Assembly: GCA_023432075.1 (NCBI GenBank)
Contig: JAEYVD010000814.1
Span: 1 to 64,000 of the forward strand
Source of the DNA: Pseudomonadota bacterium
GTDB lineage: Bacteria > Pseudomonadota > Gammaproteobacteria > Burkholderiales > Burkholderiaceae_B
Direction of reading: 5' to 3'
Length of the DNA stretch: 64,000 nucleotides
The notes beneath the pieces are model-generated. The model was not told the DNA's origin, searched no databases, and was given only the letters and a program-made list of their open reading frames with translations. The translations under genes were made by a program, and so were the position numbers. Positions 9,940 through 19,134 of the stretch are shown piece by piece. The stretch's first letter is position 1; each line of letters opens with the position of its first letter.

Positions 9940-11358
9940 ATGACTGACTTAAGTACGTTCGATGCACTGTCGATTCAGGTGGACCGAGCCGCCGTCGCGG
10001 CAATCGGCGAGCAGATCCATGCGAGCCTGCGACAGGCGATCCTCGACGGCCGGCTTGCGCCAGGACAGCGTTTGCCTTCCGGTCGAGACCTCGCCGCGCA
10101 GCTTGGTGTCGCGCGCGGCACAATCCGCGTGGCATACGATCGGCTAATCGCCGAGAACCTGGTATTCGGTGCCGGCCCCGCTGGAACGCGCGTAAGCGCT
10201 CGGCCGCCTACCATCGAAGCGGTCGACGACTTGCCAATCGACGGACCTTTGGCGGCTTTCAACCGTCCATTTTCGAGCGCCCCACGGCCCTTCCAAATGG
10301 GCGTACCCGCTCATGACGCTTTTCCAGCCAAGCTGTGGGCCCGCATGCGAGCGCGTGCCCTACGCGACGACGCGAGCACTAACACGGCCTACGCTGACCC
10401 GCGAGGCGAACCCGTGCTGCGGGCCCAGATCGCGAGCCACCTTGCCATCAGCCGACAAATGCAATGCCATCCCGATCAAATCATCGTCACCGGTGGATAC
10501 CGGCAGGGCCTGCTGCTTGCCCTCACGGCGCTACGCGCCCAAGGGCGCAAGGCGTGGATCGAAGAGCCAGGTTATCCGCTGGGAAGGCGCGGGCTCGAGC
10601 TAATCGGCGCCACGCTCGAACCTGTGGCTGTTGACGCCGAGGGGCTGCGCGTGGACGATGGCATCGCCCGGGCCCCAGACGCCATGCTGGCACTGGTCAC
10701 CCCAGGCCAACACGCACCGCTAGGCGTGACCCTATCGCGCGCACGAAGACACGCCTTGCTCGACTGGGCGGCGTCAAGTGGCGCCTGGATCATCGAAGAT
10801 GACTATCTTGGGGAACTTCAGCTCGACGGTAGGGCTGCACCGGCCCTTGCCTCAGGCGCAGGCGCCGAGCGTGTGATCCACATCGGGTCGTTCAGCAAAA
10901 CGCTCAGTCCGACGCTCGGCCTCGGTTTCGTCGTCGCCCCACGTTCGCTGGCGGAACGTCTGGTCGAGGTTGCCGCCGTGTTGGCCCCGGCTCCGAACCG
11001 GATCACCCAGTTGGCTGTTATGGAGTTTCTATCCAATGGGCACTTCCTGCGGCACCTGCGGCAGATGAAGGCTCTCTATGCCGAGCGCCGCAACCTCGCG
11101 CTAACGCATGTAAATAGGCTTCTGCCGGGCACGCTGGCGGCTGGCCTGGGCGTGATCGCACCGCTGCCACAGATTGCCGACGACATCGCCGTGGTGCGTA
11201 TCGCCCGCGCACATGGCCTCGCGCCCTCGGCGCTCTCCGCTTGGCACCTTAGCCGCGGGTACGCTCAACGTGGCTTGCTACTCAGCGTGACGAACCTGCA
11301 CCCCCACAACATAGAAACCGCATGCGTGACGCTTGCAAGAATCGTTGCGTCTCATTGA
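9940..11358 (+). CDS. MocR-type GntR/aminotransferase fusion regulator
   Basis: 472 residues. An N-terminal GntR winged HTH (about 20-90, with LRQAILDGRLAPGQRLPSG and RDLAAQLGVARGT) is joined to a fold-type I PLP aminotransferase-like domain. The cofactor lysine lies in GSFSKTLSPTLGLGF, and EDDYLGELQ carries the expected aspartate. MocR proteins use PLP as an effector-sensing group rather than as catalysts. It diverges from the AhpD-like gene, separated by about 155 bp, and probably controls it. Confidence 0.92.
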   Translation: MTDLSTFDALSIQVDRAAVAAIGEQIHASLRQAILDGRLAPGQRLPSGRDLAAQLGVARGTIRVAYDRLIAENLVFGAGPAGTRVSARPPTIEAVDDLPIDGPLAAFNRPFSSAPRPFQMGVPAHDAFPAKLWARMRARALRDDASTNTAYADPRGEPVLRAQIASHLAISRQMQCHPDQIIVTGGYRQGLLLALTALRAQGRKAWIEEPGYPLGRRGLELIGATLEPVAVDAEGLRVDDGIARAPDAMLALVTPGQHAPLGVTLSRARRHALLDWAASSGAWIIEDDYLGELQLDGRAAPALASGAGAERVIHIGSFSKTLSPTLGLGFVVAPRSLAERLVEVAAVLAPAPNRITQLAVMEFLSNGHFLRHLRQMKALYAERRNLALTHVNRLLPGTLAAGLGVIAPLPQIADDIAVVRIARAHGLAPSALSAWHLSRGYAQRGLLLSVTNLHPHNIETACVTLARIVASH

Positions 11359-11578
11359 ATCCTGGACCGCATATCCCCGTGGATCATGCACGCGGCGTCG
11401 GAGCGTCCGGTTCTCGCGGAAACTGACGTCCGCGGTCGTCGGCGAAGTTCCGCCGACGGCCAGGAGCCGCCGTTCGCGGACGGTATAGCAAAGCATCGCG
11501 CTCTCGCGGCCCCGCGCGGCCGGATTTGCGGCACCCACCCGGACAGTGAAACCTGCCTTACGCAGCAGCGCGTCGCCT

Positions 11579-11779
11579 TCAAATCGCATAAATGCCGTTG
11601 TCTCGCCCCGACGCCTGCTCGAACGCTCGCGCCGTCTCGTCGGGTATTTCCATGCCGATCACGTCGTATTTCCACCCTCGCCTCGGCGGCCATGGCACAT
11701 CGATCAATGCGAGCTGCCGCTTTTTATAGCCACCTTTGGGGGTTTGCCACTGCAGCAGCCAATCGTCGGTGATGGTCAT
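11579..11779 (-). CDS. Small conserved-looking hypothetical protein (66 aa)
   Basis: Starts MTITDDWLLQWQTPKGGYKK with a good GAGGAG ribosome site 8 bases before the ATG. It contains QLALIDVPWPPRRGWKYDVIG, a pattern I associate with small uncharacterised proteins of mobile regions in proteobacteria. Function unknown. The ribosome site, the aromatic- and glycine-rich composition and the charged tail (PDETARAFEQA) favour a real gene over chance. Confidence 0.5.
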   Translation of the reverse strand: MTITDDWLLQWQTPKGGYKKRQLALIDVPWPPRRGWKYDVIGMEIPDETARAFEQASGRDNGIYAI

Positions 11780-11970
11780 ATCGGCACTCCTCGAAAGTGA
11801 GCGCACAGGTTCTTATGGTGCTTCTTCTCTGGGCACATGAGGCCCGCTCCTGATATGGATTCTCCGTCGGGTCTGTGGGCGCGTCAACAGCCCGCTTGCC
11901 ATGCCTGGACGCGAGGCTGTTTGAAAGGCAGCCTGAAGCCGGGGTGCCTGCCAGATAAAGAACTGCCGAT

Positions 11971-11997
11971 TGGCCGCTTCGGGTCGAAAGCGGAAAT
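11971..11997. repeat. Degenerate palindromic element
   Basis: TTGGCCGCTTCGGGTCGAAA is followed by GCGGAAATT. The arms CCGCTT and AAGCGG pair around CGGGTCG. Two related but diverged copies lie at 1336-1362 and 7771-7801. All three are in the accessory region between 1 and 12 kb. Confidence 0.4.
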
Positions 11998-12060
11998 TGC
12001 TTGCAGAGGCGGAGACCTCTGCGCGCAAAACACAGATCATCGTTCCGGACGAAATCAGAT

Positions 12061-12981
12061 CTATGCGGCTAACCTACCGTCGTCCGTCCTCGCGTCGAGC
12101 GATTGGCCCGCGACCGTAAGACGGTGACTTGCAGGCATCGCGTCACATGCTTCTAGCAGGAGCAGCGCAGTACCAGGAAGGGCGCTCATGCGCAACTTCC
12201 CCTTTTGAAATGATGAAGCATCGCTCAGCGCGGGAAAATGTCTTCGCAACCACTGATCTGGTACCGACCGCCGCAATTTGTCTATGACTTCCACCGGCAA
12301 CAGGTCCTCGTTGAGATCAGACTGCTTCCTCTCTGTTTTTCTCTGAGGAAGCGAGAGAGCCGGCGCGTCGGCGCCGGCTATCGCGCAAAGAACGTCAACT
12401 GCCCGAGCAAGGTACCTCTGAACGGCAGGGCAATCACGGACCTCTTCCAAGTCGGGCGTCTCATCTTCGACTGAATCATGACCTCCGCCAGGGGCATCCG
12501 CGAACGCCGTGGCGCGATATTCTTGCTTGACCACGAGAAGAGCAAGCTCATGCTCGAAGCACAGGTCAGCCCCCGGGATAAAGTGTTCTCGACGCCAGTA
12601 GGCAAAACCCAACGTCTTCTTTTGCTCGTCCACGCACGCCGGACAGTAGCGAACCACCTCTGCGCGTGTGAATCCAAAGCCCTCCCCCAACTTTTTCTTT
12701 GACACGGCCCAATCAGCTACCGCTCCCTCGCTCGACAGACGCGTGAAGAAATACAAGGGCTGTAGCGTATGCGACCTCCAGTAAGCCTCGGCCTGCATGC
12801 CAAGCGAACTTGCGAAGTCCTCAATCGGATAGGGAAGAAAGGTATTGATGAAATGGGACAGCCTCCCATGCGGAACGCGGGCCATGGCAGGCGTCATACG
12901 AGAACCTTGATTGTTGATGCACCAGGCTCGCGCATAGTGCCCGAGATAGAACTCTCCAGGCGCCGGCTTGACTACTATCAC
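12061..12981 (-). CDS. tniQ: TniQ-family target-selection protein 2 (Tn7-like)
   Basis: 306 residues, TniQ/TnsD N-terminal type. The family opening motif (GEFYLGHYARAWCINNQ) is followed by a zinc-binding module: CPAC (C113, C116), H133, and CFEH (C141, H144). TniQ proteins link a target DNA site or a guide complex to the TnsC ATPase. At about 306 residues it lacks the long C-terminal DNA-binding part of TnsD. GTG 12981 is preferred over TTG 12990 because AGAAGGG sits 9 bases before it. The other TniQ gene lies 81 bp upstream in the same orientation. The two share the zinc pattern but differ widely in sequence. Confidence 0.82.
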   Translation of the reverse strand: MIVVKPAPGEFYLGHYARAWCINNQGSRMTPAMARVPHGRLSHFINTFLPYPIEDFASSLGMQAEAYWRSHTLQPLYFFTRLSSEGAVADWAVSKKKLGEGFGFTRAEVVRYCPACVDEQKKTLGFAYWRREHFIPGADLCFEHELALLVVKQEYRATAFADAPGGGHDSVEDETPDLEEVRDCPAVQRYLARAVDVLCAIAGADAPALSLPQRKTERKQSDLNEDLLPVEVIDKLRRSVPDQWLRRHFPALSDASSFQKGKLRMSALPGTALLLLEACDAMPASHRLTVAGQSLDARTDDGRLAA

Positions 12982-13062
12982 TACGTCCAACCCTTCTAAA
13001 CAACGACAACTTATGGCGAAGCTATTCGAGGCTCGGCCTTCGTATACCAGTCGACGAGTGCC

Positions 13063-13998
13063 TTAGCCGTCAGCGCACTCGTCCCGGCCAGCGCGCAACC
13101 AATGTGCAACGCTCAACAAAATCAAAGGATGCAAGCGTTGCCAAGCACCGAATCTCATGGTCCACAGCCAGGTAGTCGCTAGGCGTGATTCCGAAGGCAG
13201 TGCACGCATGTCTGGCGCGAGGCGGAACGGCGCCACGTGTGCGACATACGCCCTTCCCGCGTCCTCGAGGCGCTTTCGAGGCCGCCATTCCGGGCTCAAT
13301 CGCAACGTGTCGATTGCCAGCCGAATTTCTTGCACGCGAAGCTCCGCCGACAGCTGAGGGCGGCTCATAGCCTCGACGCAGAACGCTGAGAAATCGGCCA
13401 GCGCCGCCAAATCCGCCTCATTGATGTTCTGCCCTACCGGCACCGCCGTCTCCAACGTCGGCAGGGCCCAAGACAACCCACCTGCGCGCTCCCTAACGCG
13501 TCGTTGAATCCATAGCAGCCTGCCATGCACGCTACACACCCAAACGCCCGGATACTGATGAGGCAACTTCCAATAGGAAACGCCAAAACGCCGCCGCTCC
13601 TCTGCAACGCAGTCGGGGCAGAGCTTCAGAGCATGGTCTGACGCGAATCCGCAGATCGCAGTGCGTATGCGAAACCGCCACGCGTCGCCTCCAACATCGT
13701 CGCAGATGCGCGGCATCAGCTCTTCGGCGACCGCTCGCGGCTTCCAAGCCAAGAAATAGGGAAAAAGCGTGCGCAACAAGAGCTGCAGAGCATCGCCAAA
13801 ACGGCCCTCCGTCACATACGCAAAATAACCAAGCCTAGCGGGGAAATCATGCTGACGACCGAGCTGAAGGTGGCCGAACAGCATGCTACAGGTGACGTCA
13901 CTGCGCCTATGGCCTGAAGCTCGATGAATACGACTGCAGAGGCTGAAGAAGGATTCGTCGCCTGCTAACCAACCTTGCACCGGAGACTGGTAACCCAT
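13063..13998 (-). CDS. tniQ: TniQ-family target-selection protein 1 (Tn7-like)
   Basis: 311 residues. The TniQ opening (GWLAGDESFFSLCSRIHRAS) is followed by the zinc module CPDC (C127, C130), H147 and CSVH (C155, H158). It is transcribed away from tnsA across a 560-bp AT-rich gap. Two TniQ proteins in one Tn7-like module usually mean two target-site pathways. Neither has a recognisable long C-terminal domain, so the target is not predictable from sequence. Confidence 0.82.
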   Translation of the reverse strand: MGYQSPVQGWLAGDESFFSLCSRIHRASGHRRSDVTCSMLFGHLQLGRQHDFPARLGYFAYVTEGRFGDALQLLLRTLFPYFLAWKPRAVAEELMPRICDDVGGDAWRFRIRTAICGFASDHALKLCPDCVAEERRRFGVSYWKLPHQYPGVWVCSVHGRLLWIQRRVRERAGGLSWALPTLETAVPVGQNINEADLAALADFSAFCVEAMSRPQLSAELRVQEIRLAIDTLRLSPEWRPRKRLEDAGRAYVAHVAPFRLAPDMRALPSESRLATTWLWTMRFGAWQRLHPLILLSVAHWLRAGRDECADG

Positions 13999-14559
13999 TG
14001 GCCAGCGTTCTCATTAGCAAACAATTTCGGAACAATCAAATCTCAGAAATTTGACTTCCATCAGCCCATTACAATGCGAGCATACCCAAAAAAAAGGGTC
14101 AATACAACATCTAAGTCCTTGATATAAAGACTCTATTATAAAGCACGGCTTTTATTGGGGGCGGATTATATCAAGAAAAGAGGGACTGCTTTTCGCCGGA
14201 AGCAAATTTTTCATTATTCGACAAATAGGAGCTAATGGCTCAAAATCACCCCAGCCGGCCGCCCCATTTTTGGCCGGCCGACCGTCCGATGGGCTTGCCC
14301 AGACAAGACGCTCTGATACCGATCCACCAAGGAGACACCTCAAAAGCCTAGCCCCCACTATGCTTGAGACCAAATAGCACAAGGCCGAAAAGCTCCTGCA
14401 AGAGCTTTTCGGCCTTCGAGATGTGCGTCGGGTGGTTTCCCTACGCCCATCTTGCCTCGGTGGGCTGCGCAAGTCAAGCGCAGTTCCGGACGCGTTCGCC
14501 CCGAGGAAATGCCTAGTTCTTAAGCCTTGAAACCCAAGTATTTTCAAGGAATTAATCCC
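13999..14559. other. 560-bp divergent control region of the Tn7-like module, two inverted repeats
   Basis: Noncoding and clearly more AT-rich than its surroundings, particularly 14040-14170. It separates the tniQ genes from tnsABC. It holds a GCCGGCC / GGCCGGC repeat around 14254-14278 and the perfect 15-bp stem at 14381-14416. Transposon ends or TnsB sites were looked for here, but no repeated 20-mers were found by eye. Confidence 0.6.
14381..14416. terminator. Perfect 15-bp stem-loop
   Basis: AAGGCCGAAAAGCTC (14381-14395) is the exact complement of GAGCTTTTCGGCCTT (14402-14416), with loop CTGCAA. No U-tract follows on either strand, so it is not a standard intrinsic terminator. It could be a transcription barrier between the divergent genes or a protein-binding palindrome. 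Confidence 0.5.
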
Positions 14560-15543
14560 ATGGCCAAGAAGGCGCTTATCAGCGAAGCAAGGCTTCGCAC
14601 CATTTATGCTCGTCAGAACATCCCTCTCTGGGGGCCTGACTATATCCCCGCACAGCTCGCGACTCGTGAGGAAGCCCCCAGCATAAGCAGGGCCTCCATC
14701 GTCTACTCGAGCCGCCTCCGTCGAGACGTACACTTCCTGTCATTGCCGGAACGAGCTGCCGGCTCTCTTGCCCTGCTCCATCCTCGACTTGTCGACCTGC
14801 ACGAGCAGAAAGCCCTGTCGCCCATACCCGCCCCTCACCCCTTGACGACGCACCCCCGTGCTCAAGGACAAGTTTTTCCTCCGCTGCCTGGCACGCTGGC
14901 GATCGCGGAACGCCTTGGCATAGCGAATCGGCACCCTCGCGTATGGATTGATGACCCTCAATCGATTCACGGCGAAAGAGCCGCTGTTCCATTCCCTTAT
15001 CTGGGCGACCTTTTGCTCGTAATGGAAGATCGCGACGGTCTTTACTGCATCAACTGGTCCGTGAAAAAGACCGTTGCAGCATTCTCATCGCCCATTGGGA
15101 ACCGTGTGCGCGCCAGAGCCTCTCGAGAACACGCAGCTGAGCGCGTCGCCCAGCGTCAGACTCTCGAAGCTGAGTACTATGCAGCCGCTGGCATTCGGAC
15201 AGTTCAGGTGAGCGAAGCTGACATGGATCTCATGCTCGTCACAAACTTGAAGTGGCTCATCACATGGAGCGCGCGCCCAGTACCAACGGATCCGGAAAAA
15301 CGGCAGGCCGTTTGGGCCGCTTTTCGCACTCTCCGCCGAAACGCGGTCTCTCCACGTTCTGTGTTCCCGGAATTGCAGACAAGGCTGGAACTGTCTCAAC
15401 ATGAATGCAAGCGGCTCTTCTATGAAGGAATTTACCGTCGCGACATCCGGGTGGATCTGTACTCGCCGATCCTGATCGATAGAGCCTTGCGCCCCGAACG
15501 TCAGGATCCCCTCGTCGAATTCTCTCGATGGTTCGCGAGGTAG
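14560..15543 (+). CDS. tnsA: TnsA-like endonuclease (Tn7-like transposase subunit)
   Basis: 327 residues. TnsA cuts the 5' ends of the transposon so that the element leaves by cut-and-paste. Candidate catalytic residues are E64 (LPERAAGSLALL), D150 (PYLGDLLLV) and K169 (CINWSVKKT), spaced as in TnsA (E63, D114, K132). The following segment (EAEYYAAAGIRTVQVSEADM) matches the TnsA pattern of an amphipathic helix before a hydrophobic strand. ATG 14560 has AAGGA at suitable spacing. The stop lies just before tnsB, so the genes are probably coupled. Confidence 0.8.
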   Translation: MAKKALISEARLRTIYARQNIPLWGPDYIPAQLATREEAPSISRASIVYSSRLRRDVHFLSLPERAAGSLALLHPRLVDLHEQKALSPIPAPHPLTTHPRAQGQVFPPLPGTLAIAERLGIANRHPRVWIDDPQSIHGERAAVPFPYLGDLLLVMEDRDGLYCINWSVKKTVAAFSSPIGNRVRARASREHAAERVAQRQTLEAEYYAAAGIRTVQVSEADMDLMLVTNLKWLITWSARPVPTDPEKRQAVWAAFRTLRRNAVSPRSVFPELQTRLELSQHECKRLFYEGIYRRDIRVDLYSPILIDRALRPERQDPLVEFSRWFAR

Positions 15544-15545
15544 CC

Positions 15546-17573
15546 ATGCAAGTCGGAACCAAACTTATCGCCCCGAATGGATACCTGGATCTGCCGACGG
15601 ATCGCGAGTTCTACTTTCTACTGAACAGCACAGCCGCGCGCCGAGCACTTTTAGCCATATTTGAGCGCGGCAAAAAGGAATGGGATGCGCACCTCGTCGT
15701 CCTCGAGCAACAAGACTTCGAACGTGGAATCCTCAGCGGAGAGCTCCGCGCCACAGCGTCCCAACCTTCGATGCCTCCGCACCTCGAAGGACTTGAGGGA
15801 ATCGATCTATGGGAGGTCGACACGCGCCGCGTTGGAAGCAAGAAGAGCAACATCTTTCGAGCCCAAGAGCGGTTGCTTGCCATCGTCGACTATGTGGATG
15901 CTTGGCCTGCCATCGTCCAAGCGGACGCTCCCGAATTCGCCATCAATCAGATGGCGAGAGAACGAGGACAAACACCTCGGCGAGTTCGGCATTGGCTTTT
16001 GACGTACTTATGCTTCGGAAGGTCAGAGCTGTCCCTCTACCCAGCATTCGGCAGGATTGGCCATTACGATCGTGCGACCACACCTGGCTCCAAGCCATAC
16101 GGCCGGCTGCCCCGCAATCCCGACTTGGCACCGCCACGGCGCCTGACCCAACGGGATATCGACCTGATTGGGAAGTCATACGCAAATTTAGCGAGAAACG
16201 GGCAATCACTATCCAAAATCTATGCCGAGGCAATGGTCAAACACTTCGGCGCCTCCACAGAGGAGCTGGCCGATGGCAATCGCAGACTGATTGCCGGCGA
16301 CGGGACGCCAGTCCCCACCCTCGCGGCCTATCGATACCACGTAAATAGGCTGTTTAGCGCGTCGCAAATCCGCACGGCGAAGTACGGAAAAAATAGAGCA
16401 AGACGCCAAAGGCAGAACTACGGCAGCTTCCGAGAAACTACAACTGACCACATGCAGATCGTGGAATGCGACGGCTTCTACAGCCTGGAGAAACCCTGCA
16501 GCTACGTCACTGGCAAGGAGCTTGACCGACTCTGCGTTGTTCGAGGCGTGTGCGTAGCCACATCTCAGCTCGTTGGCATTGGCTTTTCCCTAGGGGGAGA
16601 ACACTCCGATGCGTATCGGATGATGTTGTTTTCAATGGCGATTGATAAAAGAGTCTTCTGCTCTCTATTCGGGATAGAGATTCAAGAAGGAGAGTGGGTG
16701 GGCCACGGGCTTCCCCTCCAAATTGTGAATGACCGAGGACCAGGCTCTACGCTTCACCACCGGCGAGAAATGCTCGGTCCGAACCGAAAAACAAGCTACC
16801 TCCCGCTGTGTGAAATCACGCCTACGGGTTCGGGGCAGTCAAAGGCGCTCATCGAGAGCAAGCACCCGAAGGACCTTCGGATGGAAGAGCCGAACGTCTA
16901 CGTCAAAAGCGAGAAAACGGTCACAGAGCTGGTGTTCAGTGAAATCCAGCGCTGTCTTACGCAAAACGAGAGTCAGCTACAAGACACCGGCTACAACGCG
17001 ACGTTCGCCCGGAGGAATGTCCGCCCCACGCCAGCCGCTCTCGCAGCAGACCTGGTCAAGGTAGGCAGGACGGCTGCTCAACCCGTCCCCTTCGCAGAGG
17101 CAGTTCGTCAATTCCTGCCTTCCGACACTATCTCGCTCACTCGATCAGGAGCCAAGTTCCGGAGCATTACGTATCGGTCCCATCAGTTGGCAGAGGCTGT
17201 GTCCACATATCCTGACAAGCGCGTCAGGAAGCTAAAGGCCTACTACTTGCCACTTTGCCTTCGTCATATCTGGGTAGAGCTAGACGGACGGCTATTGCAA
17301 CTCGACAACGAGAGTATTTTCAACGGCGGCCCCGAGGACTCCAACCTTAGCGAGAAGGAAGCACTCGAACTAGAAGATCGAAGGCGCAGGAACCGTCAAA
17401 GGCAGGAGCTGAACCGTAACGCAGTCATCGCACAGGGCATGAAAAATGAGCAAGATCGATTCGGACGCCCCTATCAAGCCCCTCGCCTGACCACGCGACG
17501 AAGTGAGAAAACGCCGAAGGCGTCGCCTGCCGAACGCTCGCAGCACCGAAATTTGTACCACGGAGAACGCTGA
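15546..17573 (+). CDS. tnsB: TnsB-like DDE transposase (Tn7-like)
   Basis: 675 residues. The RNase-H-fold integrase core has a DDE triad at D309 (QIVECDGFYS), D396 (LQIVNDRGPG) and E437 (KALIESKHP). Helix-turn-helix segments precede it (about 100-290, with RRLTQRDIDLIG). A basic C-terminal tail rich in R/K (about 610-675) fits the TnsC-interacting end of TnsB. Start ATG 15546 is supported by GCGAGG 6 bases upstream; an in-frame ATG at 15528 overlaps the end of tnsA. The stop overlaps the tnsC start by one base (TGATG). Confidence 0.88.
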   Translation: MQVGTKLIAPNGYLDLPTDREFYFLLNSTAARRALLAIFERGKKEWDAHLVVLEQQDFERGILSGELRATASQPSMPPHLEGLEGIDLWEVDTRRVGSKKSNIFRAQERLLAIVDYVDAWPAIVQADAPEFAINQMARERGQTPRRVRHWLLTYLCFGRSELSLYPAFGRIGHYDRATTPGSKPYGRLPRNPDLAPPRRLTQRDIDLIGKSYANLARNGQSLSKIYAEAMVKHFGASTEELADGNRRLIAGDGTPVPTLAAYRYHVNRLFSASQIRTAKYGKNRARRQRQNYGSFRETTTDHMQIVECDGFYSLEKPCSYVTGKELDRLCVVRGVCVATSQLVGIGFSLGGEHSDAYRMMLFSMAIDKRVFCSLFGIEIQEGEWVGHGLPLQIVNDRGPGSTLHHRREMLGPNRKTSYLPLCEITPTGSGQSKALIESKHPKDLRMEEPNVYVKSEKTVTELVFSEIQRCLTQNESQLQDTGYNATFARRNVRPTPAALAADLVKVGRTAAQPVPFAEAVRQFLPSDTISLTRSGAKFRSITYRSHQLAEAVSTYPDKRVRKLKAYYLPLCLRHIWVELDGRLLQLDNESIFNGGPEDSNLSEKEALELEDRRRRNRQRQELNRNAVIAQGMKNEQDRFGRPYQAPRLTTRRSEKTPKASPAERSQHRNLYHGER

Positions 17574-18910
17574 TGCCCAGCTCACCTCTTCCTTGGATCG
17601 CACGATTCGAAGCGCTGCGCACCGAATCGGCGATCCGACAACGTTGCTACCGGATGCCGCGTCCTCTGGAACTGGCATCAACCGCCAGCCCCACCGACGT
17701 TGAAGTCAGGGTCGGTAGCACGCTAGCTGAGATCTACTACCCCACGAAGCAGGACGTGGCGATCCTAGGTCGCTTGCGAGACCTTGCCAAGGTGTATTGC
17801 GAGAGCGCTTATGAGAGCGAGCAGCGCTATGCATCCAAGCTGCATGCGCCAATGAAGACTACGACCGGGACGTTTAGCAATCCCATCTGTCTAACCGGCC
17901 TTGCCGGCGTGGGCAAAAGTCAGGTCATTGATGCGTTCTGTCGCTTGTTCACTGACACGCGCATTCAGGTTCTGGATGGCCTTTTAGCGTCCCCCATGAA
18001 AGGCCCCATCAAGGTGACTCTCCAACGAGATTTGGGCCTCAAGGCCTATCTCAACGACTACATCAATCTGGGCGTCAAGAATCCGAAGATCCATTCTCTC
18101 AAGGACGCTATCGATTGCTTTCCACATCGCGCTTATGCCCGCGGAGCCCCCTTCGTCCTAATCGATGAAACGCAGTTCAAAGTAGGTGGAAGCAGCACCA
18201 GCAGCATTCGAAACATCTTGCTCCAGTTCACGCAATTCGGCATACCACTGCTGTTCGTTGCAAACCTAAGCCTGGTCAAGGCGCTCAGTCGTTCTCCTGA
18301 ACAGCTACGCCAACGTTTGCTCACTAGGCCAATAGAAGTCGTGCGTGATGAAGCAGGCTCGGAGGATTGGGTAGCCTTCTTGCGCTGCTGCCACACGAGT
18401 CTTGGCGAGACGATCAGTCTAGACGTCCATTCTGAACAAGAGGTCATTCACCAATTAACAGGTGGCATCAAACGCTTGGTTGTGGATCTTTTGAAGATCT
18501 CCTACCGGCACTCCCGAGGCTCCAAGAGAATCCGCCAAGTCACAATGGACCACGTCCAGGCGGCGTACCGATCCTCGGACTATGCCGTTTCCCGCCACCA
18601 ACTCAAGGCGCTCAGTGACTACGTCATTAGCGGAAACCCAAAGAGCGAGTACCACAACCCTCTCGGCCCGTCCCGGTTGGAAAGAGGCTTTGATACCAGT
18701 AACTCAGAGGATCCCACACTGAAGGAAATTGCCCGCAGGGCATCCCTGATGCAGGTGCCCGTGAATTCGAAGGACAACAATCCAGACGGCGAAAGGCGGC
18801 TAGCCGCTGCCCCGTCAGCGCCAAGAAGCCGAAAAAATCGCCCTACCGCCGGCGATCTATTGAGCAATGCCATTCGCCTTGGAAAAGGGCTATATGGATC
18901 GCAAAACTAG
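17573..18910 (+). CDS. tnsC: TnsC-like AAA+ ATPase (Tn7-like target regulator)
   Basis: 445 residues. AAA+ ATPase with Walker A TGLAGVGKS (108-116), Walker B FVLIDET (194-200), sensor-1 strand LLFVAN and an arginine cluster RSPEQLRQRLLTRP. TnsC forms a filament on target DNA and connects TniQ to the TnsAB transposase. The flexible C-terminus (about 380-445) is rich in basic and polar residues. Start ATG overlaps the tnsB stop, with GGAGAA upstream. The three genes form one tight operon. Confidence 0.86.
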   Translation: MPSSPLPWIARFEALRTESAIRQRCYRMPRPLELASTASPTDVEVRVGSTLAEIYYPTKQDVAILGRLRDLAKVYCESAYESEQRYASKLHAPMKTTTGTFSNPICLTGLAGVGKSQVIDAFCRLFTDTRIQVLDGLLASPMKGPIKVTLQRDLGLKAYLNDYINLGVKNPKIHSLKDAIDCFPHRAYARGAPFVLIDETQFKVGGSSTSSIRNILLQFTQFGIPLLFVANLSLVKALSRSPEQLRQRLLTRPIEVVRDEAGSEDWVAFLRCCHTSLGETISLDVHSEQEVIHQLTGGIKRLVVDLLKISYRHSRGSKRIRQVTMDHVQAAYRSSDYAVSRHQLKALSDYVISGNPKSEYHNPLGPSRLERGFDTSNSEDPTLKEIARRASLMQVPVNSKDNNPDGERRLAAAPSAPRSRKNRPTAGDLLSNAIRLGKGLYGSQN

Positions 18911-19019
18911 GCAACTCTTGGCTGCCCCGATCATCCTGTTGCGCCCCCCCTCACGGTGCATACAGGATAACGGAGCCTCAAAGCAGCGATGATCGGGGCG
19001 CGGAGATCACGTGCGATCC

Positions 19020-19051
19020 AAAAAAAGCGAAAGCCCCAAAAAATTGGGGCT
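19020..19051 (-). terminator. Intrinsic terminator for leftward transcription
   Basis: On the minus strand AGCCCCAA and TTGGGGCT form an 8-bp stem (19032-19051), followed by TTTCGCTTTTTTT. It would end transcripts coming from the right (flavoprotein gene or IS remnant). Confidence 0.65.
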
Positions 19052-19134
19052 CCGTAGTCTGGCTCAATTACCCGCTCCGGGCGGAACCACCTGCGTGGGG
19101 ATAACGCTATTGCCCATGCCTGGGCGCACCAGCT

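Noticed and set aside
14381-14416. Standard intrinsic terminator
   Set aside because: Stem is perfect, but no U-tract follows on either strand; kept only as a stem-loop of unknown role.
14152-14733. 193-codon minus frame over the tnsA start and control region
   Set aside because: Overlaps tnsA in antisense and contains the 15-bp stem; no protein motif.
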